A stretch of 64,000 bases of DNA, from positions 1 through 64,000 of the forward strand of contig CABXFU010000006.1 of the NCBI GenBank assembly GCA_902511575.1. The letters run 5' to 3'. The notes below the pieces were generated by a model, which saw only the letters and a list, made by a program, of their open reading frames with translations, was not told the origin of the DNA and searched no databases. The first letter of the stretch is position 1. Every line of letters begins with the position of its first letter. The DNA is from an uncultured SAR86 cluster bacterium (lineage in GTDB: Bacteria; Pseudomonadota; Gammaproteobacteria; Magnimaribacterales; D2472). Position numbers and translations under genes: made by a program. This document shows positions 17,131 to 26,265 of the stretch, one piece after another.

Positions 17131-20091
17131 ATGTCTAAATTAATCAAATTTTCTTTGGTTGCAGTCCTTTCTTTAGGTCTAATGCCAAATACTTCATTCG
17201 CTCAAGAGAGTGAAGATGATGTTGAAGAGGTCATCGTTACTGGTTCTAAGATTAAGAAATCAGTCTTTGATAGCTCAAAGCCTTTAGAAATTATTTCTGA
17301 TGCTGCCATTGAAAGAACAGGCCTTAACAACATTGGTGATATCTTGCAAAGCATTTCATCTAATGATGGTAATGGAATTCGACCAGTTACTACTGCTACA
17401 AACGGTGGTGATGGTTCTAACGAAATATCATTAAGAAATCTTGGAGCCGGGAGAACTCTAGTTCTTGTTGATGGAAGAAGGTGGGTAACAGATGCTTTTG
17501 GTTCTGTTGATATGAACACAATTCCTGCCTCTATCATCCAAAGAGTTGAAATCCTAAAGGATGGAGCCTCTTCAATTTATGGTTCAGATGCAGTTGCAGG
17601 GGTAATTAACATTATTACCAAGAAAGACTATGACGGTTTTGAAATGAGAGCTTTTACGGGTGAATATGATGCTGGTTACGGAAAACAAGATTCCATCAGT
17701 ATGCAATTTGGAAGCACATCAGAAAATTCTTCTAGCATTCTTTCTCTATCATTTGCTGCTCAAGAAGAAATTATGGCAGGTCAAATTCCAAGAGCAAATC
17801 AACCTTACTATGGTTGTTCTAATGTGCCAAATAGTGGTACCGGTCCTCAAAACTCCCCAACTAACTTAGGACCTAGCCCAGAACAAAACTCAGGATATGG
17901 TAACTTTGCTCCAGCAAGCGATAGTTTTGTTTGCGGATCATCATTCCCTGCTTATGGTAGATACTTTACTTTAAATAAATATTTAGAACCTGGTAAATCA
18001 GGTGCTTTACCTGAGCATTTCATTCCATGGTCAAATGCTGGACGTTATAACTATGCTCCAGTTAACCATGTACAAAATCCAATCGATCAATATTCTGTAT
18101 ATGCATATTCTGATTATGATATCTCAGATGACATGACTGCATATGTTCAAATCAATTACACAAAATCAAGACGTGATAATCAGTTAGCGCAGGTTCCAAT
18201 GACTGCATATGGTGGAGCTGGACCTCAGTGGCAGCTAAATAATGGTAGATTTGCTACTGCTGGTGGTTATTTCAATGTCTTGAATGAAGACACATCTTTT
18301 GGTTTTAGATCTATTGCTATTGGTCCTAGGATTTATAGTTATGACTATGACATTTTCGGTATAAGACTCGGATTGGATGGTAATTTTGAGCTTGGTGGAA
18401 ACACATATAACTGGAGTGTTGGTACTCAAATTAATGATGCTCAATACGATAGTAAGTTGTACAACTTTGTTGACCTTGTTCACTTAGGAAAAGCAGTTGG
18501 AGACTCATTTAGAGATCCAGTTAGCGGTGCATTAACTTGCGGAACTCCAGACGCTCCTGTTTCTCAATGTGTTCCATTTAATATATTTGGTGGACCAGAT
18601 CTTGGTCTTTCTGCTGGAAGAATTTCACAAGCTGAATACGACGCAATGGTAGATTATGTTGGATATGATGGAGTGCAAAATGCAGCCTTTGATAGCGACA
18701 ACTACTGGGCTGAAATCTCTGGTCCTTTATTTGAGATGCCTTATGGAACAGCCTTCTTTGCTGCTGGTTATGAAAAAAGAGCATCAGGTTATGTTGATAC
18801 TCCAGATGCACTCATTACTTCCGGTGGTTCTTCTACCAACTACAGAGAGCCTACATCAGGTAAAACTTCTGTTGAAGAATTTTTCGTAGAAATTAATATT
18901 CCTCTTCTTGAAGGTGTAACTGGTGCTCAAGAGTTAGAAGTAACACTTTCTGCAAGAACATCAGATTACACTGCTGGTGGTATGGTTGGATTTACTCCAA
19001 ATAGTAATAATCCAGGAAAACCATCAACCAGTGAGATTGGTATCAGATGGAGACCAATTGATGACGTTCTAGTTAGAGCAACTATGGGTGAAACTTTTAG
19101 AGCTCCTACTGTAGGAAACTTGTATCGAGGTGGTGGTGAGTCATTCCCACAAGCTACAGACCCTTGTAATACAGATCAATTCCCATCACAAACTGCTGGA
19201 ACTCAGGCTAACTGTTTAGCTGCTGGGGTACCTGCAGGTGGTGCTGAGCAACCAACTACTCAAATTAGAGCATTTGTTGGCGGTAACCCATTCTTAGCCC
19301 CTGAAGAAGGTGAAAATGCTACCGTTGGTATCGTATACACTCCTAGCCAAATTGATGGCTTAAGCATGAGTGTTGATTTCTGGGAAATTGAATTAGAAAA
19401 TATCTTTAACTCAATTGGTGTTGGAACAGTTCTAAACAGATGTTATGTTGACTCTACTCAACAAGACGATAACTTCTGTTCATTTGTTACAAGAACAGGT
19501 AACGGTGGTCTTCAGACTGTTAGAACAGCCCAAGTTAACTCCGCTCTTCAAAATGTTTCAGGTGTTGACTTTGTAATTAACTACTCATTTGATGTTGAAA
19601 ATTATGGCTCATTCACTACAGGTTTTGACATGGTTTATTACACTAAAGATGAATTTGCTCAAGCAACCACTTCAACTCCATCCGAGTCATTCGGTTGGTA
19701 TGATGGTGGTGCTGACTTTAGATGGAGAGCTAACGCATCTGTATTGTGGGAGTACAATGACTTCACTACATCTCTCAACTTTAGATTCTTAGATGACAAC
19801 AAAGATGATTGTTGGTTATCTACATATTATGGTTTGAACGATGACTGTTCTAACCCTGATGATGCCAATAATTTTGGAGACTATGGATACAATCAAATGG
19901 AAGTTGAGTATTACACAGACTTGCAAGTTGATTATCAATATAGTGATTCAATCAATGTGTTTATTGGAGCTAGAAACCTATTCGGTGAAGAGCCTCCAAT
20001 AGCATACGATGCATTTGCTCAAAACTTTGACTTTGCTTGGGATTTACCAGGCGGAGCCTTTGTTTATGGTGGATTTAAAATCTCACTATAA
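17131..20091 (+). CDS. TonB-dependent outer membrane receptor
   Basis: The 986-residue receptor has a signal peptide (residues 1-24, ending SFAQ), TonB box EEVIVTG, a plug with NLGAGRTLVLVDGRRW and SSIYGSDAVAGVIN, and a barrel that ends GGFKISL. The plug closely follows the layout of the preceding receptor, so the two are likely paralogues, while barrel loops differ. It has its own promoter candidate and terminator. The oppABC genes follow directly, which suggests that the receptor delivers peptides or similar compounds to the periplasm for that importer. The substrate is not known. Confidence 0.93.
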   Translation: MSKLIKFSLVAVLSLGLMPNTSFAQESEDDVEEVIVTGSKIKKSVFDSSKPLEIISDAAIERTGLNNIGDILQSISSNDGNGIRPVTTATNGGDGSNEISLRNLGAGRTLVLVDGRRWVTDAFGSVDMNTIPASIIQRVEILKDGASSIYGSDAVAGVINIITKKDYDGFEMRAFTGEYDAGYGKQDSISMQFGSTSENSSSILSLSFAAQEEIMAGQIPRANQPYYGCSNVPNSGTGPQNSPTNLGPSPEQNSGYGNFAPASDSFVCGSSFPAYGRYFTLNKYLEPGKSGALPEHFIPWSNAGRYNYAPVNHVQNPIDQYSVYAYSDYDISDDMTAYVQINYTKSRRDNQLAQVPMTAYGGAGPQWQLNNGRFATAGGYFNVLNEDTSFGFRSIAIGPRIYSYDYDIFGIRLGLDGNFELGGNTYNWSVGTQINDAQYDSKLYNFVDLVHLGKAVGDSFRDPVSGALTCGTPDAPVSQCVPFNIFGGPDLGLSAGRISQAEYDAMVDYVGYDGVQNAAFDSDNYWAEISGPLFEMPYGTAFFAAGYEKRASGYVDTPDALITSGGSSTNYREPTSGKTSVEEFFVEINIPLLEGVTGAQELEVTLSARTSDYTAGGMVGFTPNSNNPGKPSTSEIGIRWRPIDDVLVRATMGETFRAPTVGNLYRGGGESFPQATDPCNTDQFPSQTAGTQANCLAAGVPAGGAEQPTTQIRAFVGGNPFLAPEEGENATVGIVYTPSQIDGLSMSVDFWEIELENIFNSIGVGTVLNRCYVDSTQQDDNFCSFVTRTGNGGLQTVRTAQVNSALQNVSGVDFVINYSFDVENYGSFTTGFDMVYYTKDEFAQATTSTPSESFGWYDGGADFRWRANASVLWEYNDFTTSLNFRFLDDNKDDCWLSTYYGLNDDCSNPDDANNFGDYGYNQMEVEYYTDLQVDYQYSDSINVFIGARNLFGEEPPIAYDAFAQNFDFAWDLPGGAFVYGGFKISL

Positions 20092-20109
20092 AAGAGCATA
20101 ATCTAATTA

Positions 20110-20136
20110 AAAGGCCGGTTTACCGGCCTTTTTTTT
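20110..20136 (+). terminator. Rho-independent terminator after the second TonB receptor
   Basis: AAGGCCGG pairs with CCGGCCTT over a TTTA loop, followed by six more T. It separates the receptor from the opp genes, which start 16 bases later. Confidence 0.94.
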
Positions 20137-20151
20137 ATATATAATACCTGC

Positions 20152-21759
20152 ATGAAAACTAAACACTTTTTTATCTTATTAGCATTTGTCATAGCTGGTT
20201 GTAGCAAATCTGTTTCACCAGTTGATTCCTCAATTGAAACAGGAGTATTCCATTTTGGAAATGGATCAGAGCCCCAAGGAATTGATCCCCATATTGTTAC
20301 AGGAGTGCCTGAGCATCATATTTTGATTTCTCTATGTGAAGGTTTAACAATCCCCAATCTAAATAGTGGTGGTAATCTTCCTGGAGCTGCTGAATCATGG
20401 ACAGTAAGTGATGACGGTAAAGAATATATATTTAGTTTAAATAAGAATGGAAAATGGTCTAATGGAGACCCAGTAACTGCTGATGACTTTGTGTGGTCTT
20501 GGATGAGAATATTAACTGCAAGCCTGGGCTCTCAATATCCTGATATGCTTTATTATCTGGAAGGCGCGGAAGAATATCATACCGGTATAATCAGTAATTT
20601 TGATGAGGTTGGTGTAAAAGCAGTTGATAAATATACTTTAAAAGTAAACTTAAAAAATCCCACTCCTTTTTTTATTGGCATGTTAAGTCATTACAGCACT
20701 TGGCCTGTTCACAAAGATACAGTCTTAAAACATGGTGCAATAGATGATAGAAACGGCCAATGGACCAGGCCTGGAAATTTTGTTTGTAATGGACCATTTC
20801 AATTAAAATCTTGGGAGTTAAATAATAAAATTGTTGTAGAAAAGAATCCTAATTATTGGGATTCTGAAAAAGTAAGTCTAAATGAAATGCATTTTTATCC
20901 AGTTTCTAATGTAATGACCGAAGATAGAATGTTTAGAGCTGGGCAGTTGCATGTAACATCTACATTACCATCACAAAAATGCCCAATTTATATTGAAGAA
21001 AATAATCCTGATTTAAGAATTGATCCATACATGGGTCAATATTTCTATCGATTGAATACTGATAACCCATCTTTAAAGGATGTAAGAGTGAGAAAGGCTT
21101 TAGCATTTTCAATTGATAGGAAACTGTTAGTAGAAAAAGTTACCAAATGCGGTCAAATTCCAGCATATTCTTTTACTCCTCCAGGCTCAAATGGATACCA
21201 GCCGGATACTAAAATTCCGTTCGATCCAGAATTAGCAAAACAACTTTTAACTGATGCTGGTTACTCTGAAAGCAATCCTTTTCCCAAACTTGAAATCTTG
21301 TTTAATACCAATGAAGATCATAGAAAATTAGCTCTAGCGATACAGCAAATGTGGCAACAAAATCTAGGAATTGAGGTTGAGCTTGTAAACCAAGATTGGA
21401 AAGTATACTTGAGTAGAGAAATGGTTGGAGATTTTCAGGTTTCGCGAGCAGGATGGATAGGAGATTATGAAGATCCAAATACCTTCCTTGATCTTATGAG
21501 ACCTAATAGAGGAAATAATAAGACGGGCTGGGAAGATGCTAATTATGACTCAATTATTGAAAGAGCAAATTCAATGAATGATCAAACTCAAAGATATGAA
21601 CTATTGAAAGAAGCTGAAAGAATTCTTATCGATAATATGCCAATCATTCCCCTTTATACATATGTTCGATCTTATCAATTATCACCTGATGTTAAAGGTT
21701 ACAATCCACACATCTTAGATAACCATCACCCAAAGTTTATTTATCTAGAAAGAGATTGA
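20152..21759 (+). CDS. oppA: Oligopeptide ABC transporter substrate-binding lipoprotein
   Basis: The 535-residue protein has a lipoprotein signal with lipobox IAGC (Cys17) and the SBP_bac_5 fold: EPQGIDPHI near the start, a TADDFVWSW segment, and the conserved middle region LKDVRVRKALAFSIDR. Such proteins bind oligopeptides, or sometimes nickel or oligosaccharides, in the periplasm. The length agrees with OppA. Two permease genes follow after six bases. It starts directly downstream of a receptor terminator, so it probably has its own promoter in or near that hairpin. Confidence 0.9.
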   Translation: MKTKHFFILLAFVIAGCSKSVSPVDSSIETGVFHFGNGSEPQGIDPHIVTGVPEHHILISLCEGLTIPNLNSGGNLPGAAESWTVSDDGKEYIFSLNKNGKWSNGDPVTADDFVWSWMRILTASLGSQYPDMLYYLEGAEEYHTGIISNFDEVGVKAVDKYTLKVNLKNPTPFFIGMLSHYSTWPVHKDTVLKHGAIDDRNGQWTRPGNFVCNGPFQLKSWELNNKIVVEKNPNYWDSEKVSLNEMHFYPVSNVMTEDRMFRAGQLHVTSTLPSQKCPIYIEENNPDLRIDPYMGQYFYRLNTDNPSLKDVRVRKALAFSIDRKLLVEKVTKCGQIPAYSFTPPGSNGYQPDTKIPFDPELAKQLLTDAGYSESNPFPKLEILFNTNEDHRKLALAIQQMWQQNLGIEVELVNQDWKVYLSREMVGDFQVSRAGWIGDYEDPNTFLDLMRPNRGNNKTGWEDANYDSIIERANSMNDQTQRYELLKEAERILIDNMPIIPLYTYVRSYQLSPDVKGYNPHILDNHHPKFIYLERD

Positions 21760-21765
21760 TATTTC

Positions 21766-22686
21766 ATGATAGCAATTTTTTTTAAAAGAATTCTACTTGC
21801 TATACCGGTATTATTTGCAGTTGCTAGTATCACTTTCTTTTTAATCAAAATTGCACCAGGAGGACCCTTTGATGCTGATAAGGCTGTATCTCCTCAGGTA
21901 TTGAAGAACTTAAATGAAGCTTATAACTTAGATGCATCTAATTGGGAGCAATATGTCGATTACATGACTGGGTTGATTCAAGGTGATTTAGGTCCTTCAT
22001 TTAGATTTCCAGGCAGATCTGTTTCAGAAATGATTGCTACTGGATTACCAGTGACTTTTGAATTAGCTTTTTATGCAATTTTAATTGCTTTAGTTATGGG
22101 CGTATTTTTAGGGGTACTCGCAGCATTAAAAAGAAATACATTTTTAGACTTTATCCCTATGGCAATTGCAATGATAGGTATATGCGTTCCATCATTCCTT
22201 ATGGGGCCTTTATTGGTTTTAATTTTTGGGCTTAATCTAGAATTACTCCCTGTATCTGGCTGGAATCAATTACCTGGAGATAAAATCTTACCATCTCTAA
22301 CATTGGGATTTGCATATGCTGCTTATATAGCTAGATTGAGTAGAGGTGGAATGTTAGAAGTTTTAAATCAGGACTTTATCAGAACAGCTAGAGCCAAGGG
22401 CCTTGCTGAAAGAATAATTGTAATCAAGCATGCTATGCAAGGTGGGCTAATTCCAGTTGTATCATTTTTAGGACCAGCTATTGCTGGTTTACTTGCAGGA
22501 TCTTTTGTTGTTGAAACTATTTTTCAAATTCCAGGGCTGGGAAGATTTTATGTTGAAGCAGCATTTAACCGGGACTATACAATGATCTTAGGAACCACAA
22601 TATTTTTCTCTGCAATGATAGTTTTCTTTAATTTGTTATCTGATCTAGCTGCTTTGTGGATGAACCCAAGATCAAGAGATGTGTAA
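21766..22686 (+). CDS. oppB: Oligopeptide ABC transporter permease OppB
   Basis: The 306-residue inner membrane permease has the N-terminal anchor typical of OppB/DppB (FFKRILLAIPVLFAVASITFF), a GGPFD periplasmic segment and the BPD_transp_1 domain. The coupling motif (RTARAKGLAERIIVIKHA) would contact an ATPase subunit. About six membrane segments are visible. Its stop overlaps the oppC start codon as TAATG. Confidence 0.93.
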   Translation: MIAIFFKRILLAIPVLFAVASITFFLIKIAPGGPFDADKAVSPQVLKNLNEAYNLDASNWEQYVDYMTGLIQGDLGPSFRFPGRSVSEMIATGLPVTFELAFYAILIALVMGVFLGVLAALKRNTFLDFIPMAIAMIGICVPSFLMGPLLVLIFGLNLELLPVSGWNQLPGDKILPSLTLGFAYAAYIARLSRGGMLEVLNQDFIRTARAKGLAERIIVIKHAMQGGLIPVVSFLGPAIAGLLAGSFVVETIFQIPGLGRFYVEAAFNRDYTMILGTTIFFSAMIVFFNLLSDLAALWMNPRSRDV

Positions 22687-23537
22687 TGAAAAATAATTCT
22701 TTGTGGTCAGATGCTATATATAGATTAAGCAGGAATAGAGCTGCTATGTTGGGTGGTTTTATATTAGTAATGCTTGTAATTTGCGCCATACTGGCTCCAT
22801 GGATCGCTCCATACTCTTATTCATTTCAAGATTTAAATTTGGGTGCAAGCCCTCCATCTTCAGAGCATCTTTTAGGAACAGATATTTTGGGAAGAGATTT
22901 ATTAAGTAGAATTTTATACGGTGCACGTATTTCATTGCTAGTTGGATTTGTTGCAACTGGTGTTGCTCTTGTTATTGGAGTTTCCTGGGGGATAGTTGCC
23001 GGATATATTGGAGGAAGAGTTGACTCAATTATGATGAGAATAGTTGATGTTCTATATGGACTCCCGTTTATTATTTTTATTATTCTTTTGATGGTAATTT
23101 TTGGTAGGAACCTTTGGCTCTTATTCGGAGCAATTGGAGCCGTAGAATGGCTCACAATGGCAAGAATAGTAAGAGGTCAAGTAATTGGCCTTAAAAATCA
23201 AGAGTTTGTTTTAGCAGCACAAGCTATGGGGGTTTCAAACTTATCAATGTTTAGGAGACATCTATTGCCTAATATTCTAGGACCAATTGCCGTATACGCA
23301 ACTTTAACGATCCCCCAAGTAATGCTTTTAGAAGGATTTCTAAGTTTTCTTGGGTTAGGCATTCAACCTCCAATGAGTAGCTGGGGAACTCTTATTAAAG
23401 ATGGCGTTGAATCAATGGAGGAATATAGCTGGTTACTAATTTATCCAGGCATAACATTCACAATTACCTTGTTTGCATTAAACTTTTTTGGAGACGGTCT
23501 TAGAGATGCGCTAGACCCAAAAACTTCTGATAATTAA
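22686..23537 (+). CDS. oppC: Oligopeptide ABC transporter permease OppC
   Basis: I chose the ATG at 22686, which shares its A with the oppB stop (TAATG), over an in-frame upstream start at 22656 that would lie inside oppB. The 283-residue product has the OppC_N segment (SRNRAAMLGGFIL), the GTDILGRDLLSR motif that is diagnostic for OppC/DppC, and the coupling helix region with EFVLAAQAMGVS. It pairs with OppB in the membrane. Its 3' end overlaps convergent mltD by four bases. No oppD or oppF follows, so the ATPases must be encoded elsewhere. Confidence 0.93.
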   Translation: MKNNSLWSDAIYRLSRNRAAMLGGFILVMLVICAILAPWIAPYSYSFQDLNLGASPPSSEHLLGTDILGRDLLSRILYGARISLLVGFVATGVALVIGVSWGIVAGYIGGRVDSIMMRIVDVLYGLPFIIFIILLMVIFGRNLWLLFGAIGAVEWLTMARIVRGQVIGLKNQEFVLAAQAMGVSNLSMFRRHLLPNILGPIAVYATLTIPQVMLLEGFLSFLGLGIQPPMSSWGTLIKDGVESMEEYSWLLIYPGITFTITLFALNFFGDGLRDALDPKTSDN

Positions 23538-24985
23538 AAAGCTTTAATAATAATTTTTAATACCTGCCCAGGTTTGATTTCATTATTTGATAATTCATTA
23601 ATACTTCTAATATCTGAGATCTCAATATTAAATATATCCGCTATTCGATAAAGACTATCTCCTTGTTTGACGCTATACAAAATAGTTCTTTTTTTTGAAT
23701 TAATTGTTCGATAAATATTTTTATTTCCAATATTTAATTCTTTCCCAATTGTTAAAGGTGAATTCATCCTTAAACCATTGTTCTTTGCTATTTCTGCAGG
23801 AGAAATTTTATATTGAATTCCAAGATTCCATAAAGTATCACCTTCGCTAATGATATGGGCCTGATAGGGAATAAATGTTTGATTTTGATCGTTGCTCAAA
23901 GGAATTAATAACTCTTGATTTAAACTTAAGACATTAGAAGCTAGATAATTAACTTTTTTCAGGACATTTACCTCTGTTTCAAATTCTTCAGCTATCTTCC
24001 ATAGGCTATCTCCTTTCGAAACCTTGTGTGTGACCCAATTGATTTGATTTGTTTGAATAAACTGATCTTTTTTAAGATTTAATATTTCTTCTAATTCAAC
24101 GGGGATATTAAATATAGTTTTTTTTCCTGGAGGAGAAGCCCATTTTGTATATCCTGCATTCAATTTATAAACAAATTCAGGTTTCAAGCCAGCAAAATTG
24201 CTAAAAGCCAATATTTCAACTTGACCATCAAGCTCTATGCTACCCAAAACTTTTTTATTTGGAAAATTTGGTAGATTAATTCCGTACTTTTCAGCATTAA
24301 TAACTAATTCAAGTATTGCTTTAAATTTTGGCACATACTCCTTCGTTTGTTTTGGAAGTTTAAGATTTTCATAATTAGTGGGTTTTCCAGCTCTTTTATT
24401 GAGTTTGATTTGTTTTTCAAGTCGAGTTGGACCGCCATTATAGGCGGCAAGGGTATAGGTAATCTCCCTATTGAATCTATTATGAAGATAGGCCAAATAC
24501 CTTACAGCAGCTTTTGACGACACTAATGGGTCATGTCTTTGCTCATACCACCATGTATCTTCAAGGTTGTATATTCTTGCTGTTGCAGGCATAAACTGCC
24601 ATATTCCCATTGCACCTGATGCTGAGATTGAGAATGGATCATAGTTACTTTCAATGTAGGGAAGCAGCGCTAATTCAGCTGGCAGTCTGTATTTATCTAA
24701 CTCTTCAAGAACAAAAAATATAAAGTACCTTCCTTTTTCAAGAAGTTTATCGAGCTGAGCTGGGTTAGCAAGGTACGTATTTATGTATCCGAGTGTTTTT
24801 TCATCAAGATTGGCTTGCTCGCTTGAGATGGTATCTTTTATTCGATCCCAAACATTCTCATAAACGAGAATATCCTCAGATGCTTCCAATGGAATAGGCT
24901 CTATATATTGATCAGCTTGAATAATAGAAGGTAATTCGCAGCCTGAGGCTACAAGCAATACAAGAATTAATAAGAATCTATTCAT
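23534..24985 (-). CDS. mltD: Membrane-bound lytic murein transglycosylase D with LysM repeats
   Basis: The 483-residue lipoprotein (lipobox VASGC, Cys16) cleaves peptidoglycan glycan strands. The SLT catalytic domain has the catalytic glutamate in ESNYDPFSISASGAMGIWQF, followed by AAYNGGPTR. The C-terminal half has three LysM modules, each starting with a variant of HKVSKGDSLWKIA, that bind peptidoglycan. The domain order and size match MltD. It is convergent with oppC and divergent from rnhA. Confidence 0.93.
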   Translation of the reverse strand: MNRFLLILVLLVASGCELPSIIQADQYIEPIPLEASEDILVYENVWDRIKDTISSEQANLDEKTLGYINTYLANPAQLDKLLEKGRYFIFFVLEELDKYRLPAELALLPYIESNYDPFSISASGAMGIWQFMPATARIYNLEDTWWYEQRHDPLVSSKAAVRYLAYLHNRFNREITYTLAAYNGGPTRLEKQIKLNKRAGKPTNYENLKLPKQTKEYVPKFKAILELVINAEKYGINLPNFPNKKVLGSIELDGQVEILAFSNFAGLKPEFVYKLNAGYTKWASPPGKKTIFNIPVELEEILNLKKDQFIQTNQINWVTHKVSKGDSLWKIAEEFETEVNVLKKVNYLASNVLSLNQELLIPLSNDQNQTFIPYQAHIISEGDTLWNLGIQYKISPAEIAKNNGLRMNSPLTIGKELNIGNKNIYRTINSKKRTILYSVKQGDSLYRIADIFNIEISDIRSINELSNNEIKPGQVLKIIIKAF

Positions 24986-25135
24986 GACTTTAAATTTTAT
25001 AATCTTTGGATAAATTGGGATTCTCTGTGTGTAAGCAAAAGATTATCTTCATTAGTTACAATTAACCAAATATAATTATCAGTATAAGCTTTTATAGATT
25101 GATTAGTCATAACTATTAATGTCATATTTTAACTC

Positions 25136-25570
25136 ATGAAACAGGTAATTATTTATACAGACGGAGCCTGCAGAGGTAACCCAGGCCCAGGGGGGTGGGG
25201 AGCCTTAATTAAATTTGATAGCGTAGAAAAAGAAATTTATGGAGGTCAAGCTAATACAACAAACAATCAAATGGAGCTTGCAGCTGCAATTGAGGGCTTA
25301 GCTACGTTAAAAGAATCTTGCAGTGTAGAGCTGTTTACTGATTCAAAGTATGTAATGGATGGTATAACTAAATGGATCCAAAACTGGAAAAAAAATAATT
25401 GGAGAACTGCTGCAAAAAAAGATGTGAAAAATAAAGAATTGTGGCAAAAATTAGATCAGTTAATTTCCCAGCATCAAGTACAATGGCATTGGGTTAAGGG
25501 CCACTCTGGTGATGTTGGCAATGAAGCAGCAGACTTATTGGCGAATAAAGGAATAGATTCTATCTTATGA
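25136..25570 (+). CDS. rnhA: Ribonuclease HI
   Basis: The 144-residue enzyme cuts RNA in RNA:DNA hybrids. It begins [19 protein letters not shown], has the second acidic residue in [13 protein letters not shown], the third in [12 protein letters not shown], and [18 protein letters not shown] near the end, so all four catalytic acids and the conserved His are present. Its last four bases overlap dnaQ (ATGA). The rnhA-dnaQ order is common in proteobacteria. Confidence 0.96.
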   Translation: MKQVIIYTDGACRGNPGPGGWGALIKFDSVEKEIYGGQANTTNNQMELAAAIEGLATLKESCSVELFTDSKYVMDGITKWIQNWKKNNWRTAAKKDVKNKELWQKLDQLISQHQVQWHWVKGHSGDVGNEAADLLANKGIDSIL

Positions 25571-26265
25571 CAAAGAAACTCATCGTTCTCGATACTGAGA
25601 CAACCGGATTGGAGGTTGAGCAAGGCCACAGGATTGTTGAAGTTGGTGCCGTTGCTCTTGCAGATAGAAAAAGAACAGATTTACATTTTCATTCATATCT
25701 TAACCCCCAAAGATCTATTGATGAGGAGGCGGAGAAAGTTCATGGCCTTTCAATGGAGCGACTTTCGAACGAACCAGAGTTCTCAGAGATTGCAGAGAGT
25801 TTTTTAGAGTTTGTAGAAGGAAGCATATTGGTCATTCATAATGCTGCTTTTGATTTGGGTTTCCTTAATGCTGAGTTAAAGAGAGTCTCCTCTAAGTATC
25901 CAGCTCTTGAGGAAATATGTGATGTTGAAGACACCTTGTTGATGGCAAGAAGTAAATTCCCTGGTCAGCGAAACTCATTAGACGCCCTTGCAAATAGATT
26001 TGAGATAAGTGGTTACGACAGAAGCTTTCATGGTGCTTTATTAGATGCAAATATTCTTGCAGATGTATATATTCATTTAACTGGTGGTCAAAGCAAGTTT
26101 GAATTTATGACATCAAATATAAATTCTAACCCTGAAACTGATATGAGCTCACTTAATATTGATTTAAAGAAATTTCCTATTCCTAAAATTATCGTCTCCA
26201 AAGAAGAGATGTTGGCCAACGACAAAAGAATGAGTGCAATTAATTCAAAAAGGGATTCATCATGA
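25567..26265 (+). CDS. dnaQ: DNA polymerase III epsilon subunit (3'-5' proofreading exonuclease)
   Basis: The 232-residue protein is a DEDDh exonuclease: Exo I in [10 protein letters not shown], Exo II in [12 protein letters not shown], and Exo III with the catalytic His in [15 protein letters not shown]. It proofreads for the replicative polymerase. The tail after residue 180 should hold the segment that binds the alpha subunit. It overlaps rnhA upstream and gltX downstream by four bases each. Confidence 0.95.
   Translation: MTKKLIVLDTETTGLEVEQGHRIVEVGAVALADRKRTDLHFHSYLNPQRSIDEEAEKVHGLSMERLSNEPEFSEIAESFLEFVEGSILVIHNAAFDLGFLNAELKRVSSKYPALEEICDVEDTLLMARSKFPGQRNSLDALANRFEISGYDRSFHGALLDANILADVYIHLTGGQSKFEFMTSNINSNPETDMSSLNIDLKKFPIPKIIVSKEEMLANDKRMSAINSKRDSS

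Noticed and set aside
22656-22685. Upstream start for oppC
   Set aside because: It would extend 30 bases into oppB; the TAATG overlap start at 22686 gives the normal OppC N-terminus.
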